Notes under the pieces: generated by a model
The model's input: the letters and a program-made list of their open reading frames with translations, nothing else
What the model was told of the DNA's origin: nothing
Database searches by the model: none
Shown here: positions 38,438 through 47,901 of the stretch, piece after piece
Layout of the letters: every line of letters starts with the position of its first letter
How positions within the stretch are numbered: the first letter of the stretch is position 1
Source: Rheinheimera sp. D18
Lineage (GTDB): Bacteria; Pseudomonadota; Gammaproteobacteria; Enterobacterales; Alteromonadaceae
DNA length: 64,000 nucleotides
Assembly (NCBI RefSeq): GCF_004345025.1
Contig: NZ_CP037745.1
Location: 2,480,001-2,544,000 of the forward strand
Direction of reading: 5' to 3'
Program-made: the position numbers and the translations under genes

Positions 38438-39494
38438 TGGTAAATACCTCTGTCAATTCTGCTTCGATAACATCGTCAACTACAGCGACTTGACCAAATG
38501 TCGTTGGCAAGACAAAACGGATACAGCCGTTGCGTACTTTTTTGTCTCGTTTCATAAAGGGAATAAAATCGGCTATTTTCATTGCCGTAGGCGGCTGTGT
38601 TGGCAAATTGAATGCTTGCAACAAGCTAATAATACGGTGCAACTGCTCGGCGGTTAAACTACCACGAGCTTGTGCTAATTGAGATGCCATAACCATACCT
38701 ACGGCTACCGCCTCGCCATGTAACCAGCGGCCATAACCCAGCCACGCTTCTATGGCATGACCGAAGGTATGACCAAAATTGAGTAGCGCCCGCTCACCTT
38801 GCTCGGTTTCATCACGACTGACAATATCAGCCTTCATCTGGCAACAATGCGCAATCATTTTCGCCAAGATAGCCGGCTCAAGTTGTTTTATCTGGCGTTG
38901 ATACTGCACCAGCCAATGGAAAAAATCTATATCGCTAATTAAGGCATACTTAATGACTTCGGCCATACCAGCTGAAAATTCTCGTGCGGGTAAACTAGAC
39001 AGAACCGAAGTGTTAATTAATACCTGCTCGGGTTGGTTAAACACGCCAATCATGTTTTTACCCAGCGAATGATTAACCGCAGTTTTACCACCCACTGAAG
39101 AGTCTACTTGCGATAATAATGTTGTAGGTACTTGTATAAATGCGACACCACGCTGATAACACGCCGCAACGAAACCCGTAAGATCACCAATAACGCCGCC
39201 ACCCAAAGCTACCAGTAATACATCTCTAGATACATGCTGCTGCAGTAAGAACGTCAGTACCTGTTCAAACGAGCTTAGCGTTTTGTACTCTTCACCATCG
39301 GGCACTAAGAAATGCTGTACGTTTGCCGCCGGAAACAGTGGCTGTATTGCGGCTAAATATAGTGACGCTACAGTGGAATTTGAAATAACCACAACTTGCT
39401 GTCTTGCCGCCAACGACGGCGCAAGATTAGCAAAGTTGTTATCAATAGAAATGGTGTAGCTGCGTTCGCCAAGTTGTACGTCAACTTTTTGCAT
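38424..39494 (-). CDS. aroB: 3-dehydroquinate synthase
   Basis: Second step of the shikimate pathway; NAD- and metal-dependent cyclase. DGEEYKT, the glycine-rich VALGGGVIGDLTGFVA, PTTLLSQVDSSVGGKTAVNH, the metal-site LNFGHTFGHAIE and the C-terminal MKRDKK motif are present. Length 356 (E. coli 362). GGAGC lies 6 bases before the ATG. It lies between aroK and damX, the conserved order. Confidence 0.97.
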   Translation of the reverse strand: MQKVDVQLGERSYTISIDNNFANLAPSLAARQQVVVISNSTVASLYLAAIQPLFPAANVQHFLVPDGEEYKTLSSFEQVLTFLLQQHVSRDVLLVALGGGVIGDLTGFVAACYQRGVAFIQVPTTLLSQVDSSVGGKTAVNHSLGKNMIGVFNQPEQVLINTSVLSSLPAREFSAGMAEVIKYALISDIDFFHWLVQYQRQIKQLEPAILAKMIAHCCQMKADIVSRDETEQGERALLNFGHTFGHAIEAWLGYGRWLHGEAVAVGMVMASQLAQARGSLTAEQLHRIISLLQAFNLPTQPPTAMKIADFIPFMKRDKKVRNGCIRFVLPTTFGQVAVVDDVIEAELTEVFTNGHY

Positions 39495-39518
39495 CAGCAG
39501 CTCCCAATTAGAATTAAA

Positions 39519-40037
39519 TTAAAAACCTACTTGGTCAATAATTTGGCTTGCCACAGCACGAGCACTTTGCTCATCTGTGCGTACCGTAAAGTCGGCTATC
39601 TCAGCATAAAGTGGATTACGCTCAGCCGCCAATCTTTCTAGTACTTCTTTTGGCGCTTCTTCCGTTTGCAATAACGGCCTACGCTTGTCACGCTGGGTGC
39701 GAGCAACCTGTTTCTCTATTGGTGTCTCCAAATACACAACGATACCACGGGCGGATAAACGATTACGGGTTTCTTTACTCAGCACAGAACCACCTCCGGT
39801 AGCCAGCACTATACCCTGTAATTCGGTTAGATCCTGAATGACATTTTCTTCACGTACACGGAAGCCTTCTTCACCTTCTAGATCAAATACCCAAGCAATA
39901 TCTGCACCGGTACGGCGCTCTATTTCTTGGTCTGAATCGTAGAACTCAAGGTGAAGCATGTCTGCGAGATGTCGTCCAATTGTGCTTTTACCTGCACCCA
40001 TTGGACCAACGAGGAAGATATTACGTTTTTCTGCCAT
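39519..40037 (-). CDS. aroK: Shikimate kinase I
   Basis: Phosphorylates shikimate at the 3-hydroxyl. P-loop [17 protein letters not shown], substrate-binding [18 protein letters not shown] and the lid RRPLL are clear. Length 172 (E. coli 173). The ribosome site is poor. It is the first gene of aroK-aroB-damX-dam; the pilus operon precedes it on the same strand, with a hairpin between. Confidence 0.97.
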   Translation of the reverse strand: MAEKRNIFLVGPMGAGKSTIGRHLADMLHLEFYDSDQEIERRTGADIAWVFDLEGEEGFRVREENVIQDLTELQGIVLATGGGSVLSKETRNRLSARGIVVYLETPIEKQVARTQRDKRRPLLQTEEAPKEVLERLAAERNPLYAEIADFTVRTDEQSARAVASQIIDQVGF

Positions 40038-40157
40038 TACTAATCAGCTAACTCAGTGAAAAGTTGAATTCAAGGACCAAAAGGCTCCCACGAAAATTTG
40101 AAGCGCTGAATTATGTCAGGAATAGCCTTTTGTTAGCAAGCTAATTCTGAAACAGCG

Positions 40158-40182
40158 CACCGCCGCGATTATCGCGGCGGTG
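40158..40182 (-). terminator. Strong hairpin between pilQ and aroK
   Basis: CACCGCCGCGA and TCGCGGCGGTG form an 11-bp perfect GC-rich stem around TTA, 12 bases past the pilQ stop. The minus strand has only GTTT a few bases beyond, so termination may be partial, letting pil transcripts reach aroK. Confidence 0.5.
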
Positions 40183-40193
40183 GTCTTTAGCGG

Positions 40194-42260
40194 TTAAAGG
40201 CCATCAGTTATGATCTTCGGTGTTACGAAAATCAGTAGCTCATTTTTCTCATTTATCTCGCGTTTTGATCTAAACAACGCGCCAACAAATGGGATATCAC
40301 CAAACAAGGGAACCTTGCTTACTGTTGATAAAATCTGTTGCTGATAGATACCACCTAACACAATAGTTTCGCCATTATCTACCAATACTTGGGTTTGTAT
40401 TTGTTGCGTATCTATCGCCGTTGCTGGGCCTGTTGGCGTTTGCACTGTCTCACCACGCGTGTTCTGCGTAATAATGAGATCTAAGATAATTTTATTATCC
40501 GGCGTTATTTGTGGTGTAACCGTTAAGCTTAATACTGCCTTTTTAAACTCAACGGTTGTTGCACCACTTGATGAAGCTTGCACATAAGGTATTTCAACAC
40601 CTTGCTCGATACGTGCTTCTTTTTGGTTCGCCGTAGTAATACGTGGGCTAGCAATAATTTCGCCTTTATTTTCTTGCTCAAGTGCTGAAAGCTCTAAATC
40701 TAGCAAGGTGCCGTCGGCTAAACGGGCAATATGAAACGCAATACTACCGGCAGGGTTTGCCGCAGGTAAGTTCACGTTCCAACGGTTGTCTAACGATGGC
40801 ATGGTGCCATTAGCAATACTATTGGCGCCTTGTGCGTTGCCCGAAACACCTTTATTGCTGCCACTGCTGCTTTGCTGGTCACTAAAGCCCCAACGAATAC
40901 CTAGCTCATCCGAAACACTGTCACGTACGGTAACCATGCGCGACTCTATCAGCACTTGACGCACTGGAACGTCTAAACGCTCAATTAGTTTACGCACACT
41001 TTCAATATTAAGCGCCGTATCTTTAATTAAGATGGTGTTGGTACGGTCATCAACGTTAACTGAGCCTCTTGAAGACAACATGGTTGCGTCTTTATTGCTA
41101 AGCAGCTTAGCGATATCAGCAGCTTTGGCATAGTTTACCGTTAAGAAGTCGGAGTACAGAGGTTCTAAATCGGCTACAGTTTGCTTGGCTTCAAGCTCCC
41201 TGGCCTCACGCGCAGACAGCTCGTCTGTTGGCGCAACCATCAGAATATTACCTTCCATACGTTTATCTAAACCTTTTACGCGCAGCACGATGTCAAGTGC
41301 TTGGTCCCAAGGTGTACCGTCTAAACGTAAAGTAATATTACCGGTTACTGAATCACTAGTTACCAAGTTAAAACCGTTATAATCCGCAATAATTTGTAAC
41401 ACGGTACGTACAGAAATATCTTGGAAGTTTAATGATATAGCACGGCCTTTATATTCTTTGCCGCCACCTAAAATACTACGATTGGTGGTATCGCGTTCAA
41501 CGTTTAACGTAAAAATGTTATCTATTTGCGAATAAGTAAAGGTAAACTCCGAGGTGGTATCTATAACTAAACGTGATGAAGCACCTTCTTTAAAGGTTTC
41601 AATGCCTTTAACAATGGTACCAAAATCAACCACATCTAACTGATACAGTAAATCGTCTAGAATATCGGTATTGTGAAACTCAACCTCCAATTTACCTAAG
41701 CGTTCGCGCACATCCACTGCTGCGGTGTTATCGCGTAAAAACACCAGCACCCTGCCTTCACCCTTATCACCACGACGGAAATCAATCGCGTTAATACGGT
41801 TTATATAAGTAGGTTTAACGTCAGCGGCTTGGCCAATTGAGTCAGACGTTGGGTTATCCGATATATGAATATAGAATACGTTACCCTTAACACGAGTACG
41901 GTATATTTTCAGGTAATCTAAATAGATAACTGTTTTAAAACCTTCGCCTTCAAATTCTGAGACAACGCGCTTTACGCCAGACTTGTCTATCATTACTTCT
42001 TTAAGCTTTTCTTCGTAGTCTGAATCGTTAAAAAACAATTCTATACGCGCAGGCTCATTAAATACCTGAATGCTCGGGTCTGCATACAGTTCTTCATCGA
42101 AAATAAATTCGATTTCTGTTTCACCGGTTAGTAGCGGGTTATATTTAATATCATATAGTAGTGGTACCGCCGAAGCAGGTAATGAAATTAACATTAAGGT
42201 TGCAAAACACAGTAACGTGCACTGAAGTGCGCCAGACATTTTTTTAATTATTTTATCCAT
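40194..42260 (-). CDS. pilQ: Type IV pilus secretin PilQ
   Basis: Outer-membrane ring through which the type IV pilus passes. Signal peptide (to LISLPASA), two AMIN-type peptidoglycan-binding domains (about 35-130 and 150-270), a secretin/TonB short N-terminal domain (ISLNFQDISVRTVLQIIADY), an N1 domain, and the C-terminal secretin (RQVLIESRMVTV, KVPLFGDIPFVGALF, ELLIFVTPKII). Length 688. Last gene of pilMNOPQ; enterics keep the relic hofMNOPQ in the same place. Confidence 0.96.
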   Translation of the reverse strand: MDKIIKKMSGALQCTLLCFATLMLISLPASAVPLLYDIKYNPLLTGETEIEFIFDEELYADPSIQVFNEPARIELFFNDSDYEEKLKEVMIDKSGVKRVVSEFEGEGFKTVIYLDYLKIYRTRVKGNVFYIHISDNPTSDSIGQAADVKPTYINRINAIDFRRGDKGEGRVLVFLRDNTAAVDVRERLGKLEVEFHNTDILDDLLYQLDVVDFGTIVKGIETFKEGASSRLVIDTTSEFTFTYSQIDNIFTLNVERDTTNRSILGGGKEYKGRAISLNFQDISVRTVLQIIADYNGFNLVTSDSVTGNITLRLDGTPWDQALDIVLRVKGLDKRMEGNILMVAPTDELSAREARELEAKQTVADLEPLYSDFLTVNYAKAADIAKLLSNKDATMLSSRGSVNVDDRTNTILIKDTALNIESVRKLIERLDVPVRQVLIESRMVTVRDSVSDELGIRWGFSDQQSSSGSNKGVSGNAQGANSIANGTMPSLDNRWNVNLPAANPAGSIAFHIARLADGTLLDLELSALEQENKGEIIASPRITTANQKEARIEQGVEIPYVQASSSGATTVEFKKAVLSLTVTPQITPDNKIILDLIITQNTRGETVQTPTGPATAIDTQQIQTQVLVDNGETIVLGGIYQQQILSTVSKVPLFGDIPFVGALFRSKREINEKNELLIFVTPKIITDGL

Positions 42261-42278
42261 GATTTACTCGCATACCTA

Positions 42279-42815
42279 TCAATTACTTGCCGCTGACGAC
42301 GCGTCGGCCATCTGCAACATGGTCGTCCGTTCTTTCCAGCAACCGGCGCCATCGGGGATTAACTCAAGCAACTCAATATGAGTCGGTTCAACGTTAATTA
42401 CTCGACCATGAAATAAGCCAATATAATTATTAAGCGTTACCCTGTGTAACGTCTTATCTGATGCCTCAACTAAAGCCCAGATCTTGCCAACATCACCAAG
42501 AGTACCACGCATCTTTAAGTTATCGACGGCGTATTTCTCTAATGGCTCTTTTCTGCGTCGAGGATCAGGATGTAAGCAATCCTGAACTTGTAAAAACTTA
42601 TCCTGGATTGCCTCAGGCCGTGGTGCTGAAAACGGGCTGCGCGCATTCTGCGAGCGATACGGGATATGCTGAAACTCGCTTATTTCAGGCAAAGGTTCAA
42701 CCCGAGCCTTGGTTGCAGCCTTAACGTCTGCAACATAGTTTTGCACATCACTCAGATCACTAAAACATCCGCTTACTAGCACAGCCAGTGTAACTATTGA
42801 TAAACGTCTTATCAT
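42279..42815 (-). CDS. pilP: Type IV pilus assembly lipoprotein PilP
   Basis: Lipoprotein linking PilNO to the PilQ secretin. The lipobox is VLVSGC near residue 17 after a short hydrophobic signal. The folded part contains KYAVDNLKMRGTLGDVGKIWALVEA and YIGLFHGRVINVEPTHIEL, the beta-sandwich typical of PilP. Length 178. Its start overlaps the pilO stop by 4 bases. Confidence 0.95.
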   Translation of the reverse strand: MIRRLSIVTLAVLVSGCFSDLSDVQNYVADVKAATKARVEPLPEISEFQHIPYRSQNARSPFSAPRPEAIQDKFLQVQDCLHPDPRRRKEPLEKYAVDNLKMRGTLGDVGKIWALVEASDKTLHRVTLNNYIGLFHGRVINVEPTHIELLELIPDGAGCWKERTTMLQMADASSAASN

Positions 42816-43411
42816 GGCTGAACCTCCTTATAACGGTAAGTTTTAGCCACTACGTTAAAACGCAAACGCTCATCTTTTTCGGTTGTAATCGAAAAGTCAT
42901 GAAGACTAACGATCCGTGGTAATTTCGCTACTTCACTAACAAAATTACCAAATTGATGGTAATCACCAACCACTTCAATTTTTATCGGCAACTCGGTATA
43001 AAACTCTTTTTCTATTTCCGGTTCCCAGTTAATACGTATAAAAGTTAAACCACTAGTTGTACCAACATAAGTAATATCGTCTAACAAACCAGGTGTTTCA
43101 TGCGTTGTAGGTAACTGTTTTAATAGGAATGAAAATGTTTGTTCCATTTCTACCATTTGCTGTTTATATAAATCTAAATTTACCGCTGCTGCATATTTTG
43201 TACGATACACTTGGCGTAACTCGGTCTCTTTATTGGTTGCAGTCGATAATTCATCAATTTTACTATCAACCAATAAAAAGTAACTCAACACAATTACCGC
43301 AATAGCGAGCAAAGCGGCAAATATTACTTTTGCTGCTGCAGGCCATGACCCCATATTTTCTAGGTCAAGATCATTAATATCGATTTCTGAAAGTTTAATA
43401 TTAAGGCTCAT
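42812..43411 (-). CDS. pilO: Type IV pilus assembly protein PilO
   Basis: Inner-membrane alignment protein that pairs with PilN. One membrane helix (AAKVIFAALLAIAVIVLSYFL, about 25-46), a coiled coil, then a ferredoxin-like periplasmic domain with EMEQTFSFLLKQLPTTHETP and GDYHQFGNFVSEVAKLPRIV. Length 199. It overlaps pilN and pilP by 4 bases each. Confidence 0.95.
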   Translation of the reverse strand: MSLNIKLSEIDINDLDLENMGSWPAAAKVIFAALLAIAVIVLSYFLLVDSKIDELSTATNKETELRQVYRTKYAAAVNLDLYKQQMVEMEQTFSFLLKQLPTTHETPGLLDDITYVGTTSGLTFIRINWEPEIEKEFYTELPIKIEVVGDYHQFGNFVSEVAKLPRIVSLHDFSITTEKDERLRFNVVAKTYRYKEVQP

Positions 43412-44013
43412 TTAGCACCTGCCTTAGCCGGAGTTGCTGGTTTGGCTGGTGTATCAGAGCCCTGTACCGCTTCATAACCTTTTACCGTTAGATGCATTTT
43501 AAAGTTACTCAATAAACTTATGGAATCTTTACCCGCCTCAATAAACTCAAGATAAGGATTTGATAACAATTCAGACTCTTCAGCCTCGCGCAACATATTC
43601 GATAAACGGTTATTAGATTCACTTTTACCGACTAATAGTAGCGATGTGCCCTTTTTCTCTAATTGAGTTAAGTAAACTCCAGCAGGTACAGCACTGGCAA
43701 TTTCATCCATTATTTGTGTACCCAAGTTTCGGCTACCTTGTAATTGTGAAATTAACGCCATGCGCTGCTGTAAGCTTTTCTTTGTCTCATTCAAAGTACG
43801 AATCTCGGCAATACGCTGATCCAATACTTTAATTTCATTTTGTAAAAAGCTATTGCGCTCTAACTGGCCTTCAATTCTTGCGTTGTATGTCATATTAATA
43901 ACAAACACCAACAGAAAACTTAGCACTGCTGTAATCGCTAATACTGATAGATATTGTTTTTGCCGCTCTTTACGCGCTGCATCGCGCCACGGCAATAGGT
44001 TTATATATGCCAT
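43408..44013 (-). CDS. pilN: Type IV pilus assembly protein PilN
   Basis: Inner-membrane protein whose short cytoplasmic start INLLPWRDAARKERQ is the conserved PilM-binding peptide. One membrane helix (VLAITAVLSFLLVFVINM), a coiled coil and a periplasmic domain (IMDEIASAVPAGVYLTQLEK) follow; the C-terminus is Ala/Pro/Lys rich. Length 201. It overlaps pilM by 13 bases. Confidence 0.96.
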   Translation of the reverse strand: MAYINLLPWRDAARKERQKQYLSVLAITAVLSFLLVFVINMTYNARIEGQLERNSFLQNEIKVLDQRIAEIRTLNETKKSLQQRMALISQLQGSRNLGTQIMDEIASAVPAGVYLTQLEKKGTSLLLVGKSESNNRLSNMLREAEESELLSNPYLEFIEAGKDSISLLSNFKMHLTVKGYEAVQGSDTPAKPATPAKAGAK

Positions 44014-45080
44014 GACGAAAAACTCCTCAATGCTAAACCACTGGCAACCATTAATTGCGAAGAATGGCGATTAAGCTGCTCGCGATCAACCGACGTCGCT
44101 ATTTCCATTGTTTTAAATGGATTTGCCACTATGGTATGAATGCCAAGCTCATCGATAAGGAGTCTATCAATGCCTTCAATTAATGCCGTACCGCCAGAGA
44201 TAATAAGGTAGTCCACCGCATCCTTACCACTGCTCGTTAAGTACATTTGTATACCACGGCGGACCTGTTGCAATAACATAGTCTGAAACGGCGCCAGTAC
44301 TTCAAAAGTGTAGTTAGGGGGTAAATCGCCACTCACTTTGGCTAATTCAGCTTCTTCGTAGCTCTTGTTGTAGTACGATAAAATACTACGAGTGTATTGA
44401 TCGCCACCAAACATTTGGTCACGAGTGTAAAGCGTTTTGCCATTCTCAATGATACTTAGCAGTGTCATCGTGGCACCAATATCTACCATAGCAACCACTT
44501 TAGTTGCTGCGTCATCGGGTAATTGTTTAAAGCAAAGCTCGGCAGCTCGGCTTAAAGCGTAGCTTTCGATATCAACAACTTTTGCGGTAAATCCGCCATT
44601 GCCTAAAGCCGCAACCCGGGCCTCTATACTTTCAGTGCGTGCAGCACTTAAAAGCACGTTTACTCTAGACGGATCTGCTTCATTAACATCAAGCTTTTCG
44701 AAATCTAAACTGACTTCATTTAGTGGGTAGGGAATTAGGGTGTCGGCTTCAACTTCGATCTGACTTTCTAATTCAGCATCAGTTAAGGACACATCCATAA
44801 ATATGACTTTACTGATCACGGTGGATCCAGATACAGCTGCAGCGGCAAATTTGACGGAGCGCGGGATCTTTTTACGGATCTTACTCAACACATTGCCTAC
44901 GGCTTCGATATCTTGGATCTCTCGATCAGACATAGCACCTTTGATCATGGGTTCGACAGCAAACGCTTCTACTTTGTAAACGCCATTATGTTGGCTAAGT
45001 AGCACAGCTTTTACTGAGTGAGCACCAATATCTATGCCCACCATCATTGGTGTTTGTTTACTGAACAGGCGATTTATCAT
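44001..45080 (-). CDS. pilM: Type IV pilus assembly ATPase-fold protein PilM
   Basis: Cytoplasmic actin/FtsA-like protein that binds the PilN N-terminus. Nucleotide motifs include GIDIGAHSVKAVLL, VAMVDIGATMTLLS and LIISGGTALIEG. Length 359. AGGA lies 4 bases before the ATG. First gene of pilMNOPQ and divergent from mrcA across 150 bases that should hold both promoters; I found no clear regulatory motif there. Confidence 0.96.
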   Translation of the reverse strand: MINRLFSKQTPMMVGIDIGAHSVKAVLLSQHNGVYKVEAFAVEPMIKGAMSDREIQDIEAVGNVLSKIRKKIPRSVKFAAAAVSGSTVISKVIFMDVSLTDAELESQIEVEADTLIPYPLNEVSLDFEKLDVNEADPSRVNVLLSAARTESIEARVAALGNGGFTAKVVDIESYALSRAAELCFKQLPDDAATKVVAMVDIGATMTLLSIIENGKTLYTRDQMFGGDQYTRSILSYYNKSYEEAELAKVSGDLPPNYTFEVLAPFQTMLLQQVRRGIQMYLTSSGKDAVDYLIISGGTALIEGIDRLLIDELGIHTIVANPFKTMEIATSVDREQLNRHSSQLMVASGLALRSFSSWHI

Positions 45081-45230
45081 AGCTTCCTGCGGCCAATTTA
45101 TAGTTATAATTATTATTTAATTTTTAGCTTAGTCGCTAATTTTTGGCAAGAAAAAGCGTTTAATCTAATGCTAATAAATATATACTAGCAGCGTTGTAAA
45201 GGAATTGGGAGTAAAAATTGGTGCTATTCA

Positions 45231-47867
45231 GTGTCTTGGGTTAAAAAACTTTTAATTCTATGTCTTGTTATGGGTGTTCTTGGCATCACAACGATCGCTG
45301 GGATCTATTATTATCTCAAAGATGATCTACCTGATGTTACAACCCTACAAGACGTTAGACTACAAACCCCTATGCAGGTTTTTACTGCTGATGGCGAACT
45401 GATCTCGCAATTCGGCGAAAAACGCCGCATTCCGCTTAAATTAGAGGAAATGCCGCCTTTATTAATACAAGCTTTTTTAGCCGTTGAAGATACTCGATTT
45501 TATGAGCATCCTGGTATAGATATCATTGGTATTTTTCGCGCAATGACCGTTGTTGCGTCTTCTGGCGATTTTAGTCAGGGTGCCAGTACTATCACCCAAC
45601 AATTAGCGCGTAACTTTTTCCTAACTAGAGAAAAGAAAATTTCGAGAAAAATTAAAGAGATTTTCTTAGCTATCCATATTGAACAGCTGTTATCAAAAGA
45701 TCAGATCTTAGAGCTTTATCTCAATAAAATTGAACTGGGCCAGCGATCTTTTGGTGTCGGCGCCGCAGCTCAAGTCTATTTTGGTAAAACCGTAAATGAA
45801 CTAAGCGTTGACGAAATGGCTATTATCGCCGGGTTACCTAAAGCGCCTTCAGCCTTAAACCCTATTCGCTCTGCATCTAACGCCCGAGCCAGACGTAACG
45901 TTGTCTTAGGTAGAATGCTCGACATTGGTGTTATAGACCGAGCAACATACCAACAAGCTATTTTGGCGCCAATCACTAGTAAGTTACATGGTGTACAAAT
46001 AAAAGCCTCTGCACCTTATATCGCTGAGATGGTGCGCCAAGAGGTGGTTAATCAATTTGGCGAAGAAACGGCCTATTCTGTTGGGCTGCGTGTTTATACC
46101 ACTATTAATAGCAAACAACAGGCAGCAGCCAAATTAGCACTGCAACAAAATTTATATGATTACGATGAGCGTCATGGTTATCGTGGGCCTGTTGCGCAAC
46201 TTTGGCAGTCAAAGCTGGTTGAAACTGATTCTGCGGAACCTTCCTTCAATCAGATAGAGCCATTTGAGCGTGATGCCATACTTGATTATCTTAATAAGCA
46301 AACCAGCTTAGAAGATTTACACCCCGCTGTTGTTACTAAAGTTAATGCCGAGCAAGTAACCGCAATACTCGCTGGTGGGCAAGAAATTGAACTGAACTGG
46401 GATGGCTTAAAATGGGCACGGCATTTTATTAGTGACGAACGCCAAAGCGTTGCACCGAAAACGGCATATGCTATTTTAAGCCCTGGCATGCATGTTTTAG
46501 TGCGCCAACAAAACCAAGCGTGGCGCTTATCGCAAGAACCGGAAGCAAGTAGCGCTATAGTGGCTATTGATCCTCACAATGGCGCGATTCGATCTTTAGT
46601 TGGCGGTTATAGCTTTAGCCAAAGCCAGTTTAATCGGGCGACACAAGCGAAACGCCAAGTAGGTTCGAACATTAAGCCCTTTGTGTACTCTGCCGCGTTA
46701 GAACACGGCTATACCCTTGCATCTATTATGAATGATGCGCCGATCCATCAATGGGACGATAACGCAGGCATCGCATGGCGGCCGAAGAACTCGCCAGCAG
46801 TGTATGATGGACCGATTCGTATCCGCGAAGCTCTGGCAAAATCGAAAAACGTGGTTTCGATTCGCTTATTGCGCGGCGTGGGTATTGATAACATGATTAA
46901 CCATTTACAGCGTTTTGGCTTTGCCACCACAGACTTACCACGTAACGAAACACTTGCGCTTGGTTCGGCATCCTTTACGCCGCTAGAACTTGTTACCGGT
47001 TATGCGGTGTTCGCTAATGGCGGTTATTTAGTAACGCCGTATATTATTGAGCAAGTATTCAGCGAAGATGGCAAAGTGCTATTACAGCATAATCCGGCTA
47101 TTGCTTGTCAAGATTGCGTCAATACACCAGAGCCAGAATCAGAACCTATCCAACAACCCATTGATGCCGAAGCACAGTTAGATCTCTTGTTAAATAATCC
47201 GTTACCGGGGGTTAATAGCGACAATGCTGTTGATAGTCAATTATCAGTAGTTGGCGAGCAAAAAACTAAACTCGCGCCGCAAGTTATCTCAGAACAAAAT
47301 AGCTTTTTAATTGCTGACGCATTAACAAGTAGCGTCTGGGGTGGTGGCAGCTGGAATCATGGCACTGGCTGGAATGGCACAGCATGGCGCTTACAAAGCT
47401 TAAAACGCCGCGATGTGTCAGCTAAAACAGGTACTACTAACGATTCAAAAGATACCTGGTTCTCTGGTTTTACGCCTGATTTAGCGGTAACAGTTTGGGT
47501 AGGCTTTGACGATGCTAACCGCAGCCTTGGCCGTGCTCAATGGCACGCTAACATGGGGCAGCAGCAAAGCGCAGGTAGTGAATCTGGTGCGCGTACTGCA
47601 TTACCCGCTTGGCTAGATTATATGCAAACCACGTTAAAAGATTTGCCGGCAAAACAGGTATCGCCACCTGTAGGTTTAGCGTCTGTTCGAATTGATTTGC
47701 AAAGTGGTTTACTTAGCCGACGCACGGACCATACCAGCGCTTTTGAGTATTTTAAGCCAGGCAGCGAACCTACGCAGTATGCGGGTAGCGATGTTCAGCA
47801 AATTAGTTTTGATAAAGCGTCTGATAAAAAAACCGAGACACCAGCAGAAGAGATTGAGTTATTCTAA
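45231..47867 (+). CDS. mrcA: Penicillin-binding protein 1A
   Basis: Bifunctional peptidoglycan glycosyltransferase/transpeptidase in the inner membrane. N-terminal anchor (LLILCLVMGVLGITTIAGIYY), glycosyltransferase domain with catalytic Glu in AVEDTRFYEHPGID and QGASTITQQLARN, an OB-like insert, and transpeptidase motifs SNIK (RQVGSNIKPF), SKN and KTGTT. Length 878 (E. coli 850). The GTG at 45231 gives the right anchor; GGGAG is 19 bases upstream, so initiation may be weak. Divergent from pilM. Confidence 0.95.
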   Translation: MSWVKKLLILCLVMGVLGITTIAGIYYYLKDDLPDVTTLQDVRLQTPMQVFTADGELISQFGEKRRIPLKLEEMPPLLIQAFLAVEDTRFYEHPGIDIIGIFRAMTVVASSGDFSQGASTITQQLARNFFLTREKKISRKIKEIFLAIHIEQLLSKDQILELYLNKIELGQRSFGVGAAAQVYFGKTVNELSVDEMAIIAGLPKAPSALNPIRSASNARARRNVVLGRMLDIGVIDRATYQQAILAPITSKLHGVQIKASAPYIAEMVRQEVVNQFGEETAYSVGLRVYTTINSKQQAAAKLALQQNLYDYDERHGYRGPVAQLWQSKLVETDSAEPSFNQIEPFERDAILDYLNKQTSLEDLHPAVVTKVNAEQVTAILAGGQEIELNWDGLKWARHFISDERQSVAPKTAYAILSPGMHVLVRQQNQAWRLSQEPEASSAIVAIDPHNGAIRSLVGGYSFSQSQFNRATQAKRQVGSNIKPFVYSAALEHGYTLASIMNDAPIHQWDDNAGIAWRPKNSPAVYDGPIRIREALAKSKNVVSIRLLRGVGIDNMINHLQRFGFATTDLPRNETLALGSASFTPLELVTGYAVFANGGYLVTPYIIEQVFSEDGKVLLQHNPAIACQDCVNTPEPESEPIQQPIDAEAQLDLLLNNPLPGVNSDNAVDSQLSVVGEQKTKLAPQVISEQNSFLIADALTSSVWGGGSWNHGTGWNGTAWRLQSLKRRDVSAKTGTTNDSKDTWFSGFTPDLAVTVWVGFDDANRSLGRAQWHANMGQQQSAGSESGARTALPAWLDYMQTTLKDLPAKQVSPPVGLASVRIDLQSGLLSRRTDHTSAFEYFKPGSEPTQYAGSDVQQISFDKASDKKTETPAEEIELF

Positions 47868-47898
47868 TAATAAAGCCCGCTTAGCGGGCTTTATTATT
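47866..47898. terminator. Bidirectional terminator between mrcA and argH
   Basis: AATAATAAAGCCCGC and GCGGGCTTTATTATT form a 15-bp perfect stem around TTA, GC-rich at the loop and A/T-rich at the base, serving both convergent genes. Confidence 0.92.
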
Positions 47899-47901
47899 AT
47901 C

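Noticed and set aside
45221-45244. Tiny GTG-started frame with a good GGGAG site just before mrcA
   Set aside because: Seven codons only, overlapping the mrcA start; no support as a gene. It may influence mrcA initiation, but nothing shows this.
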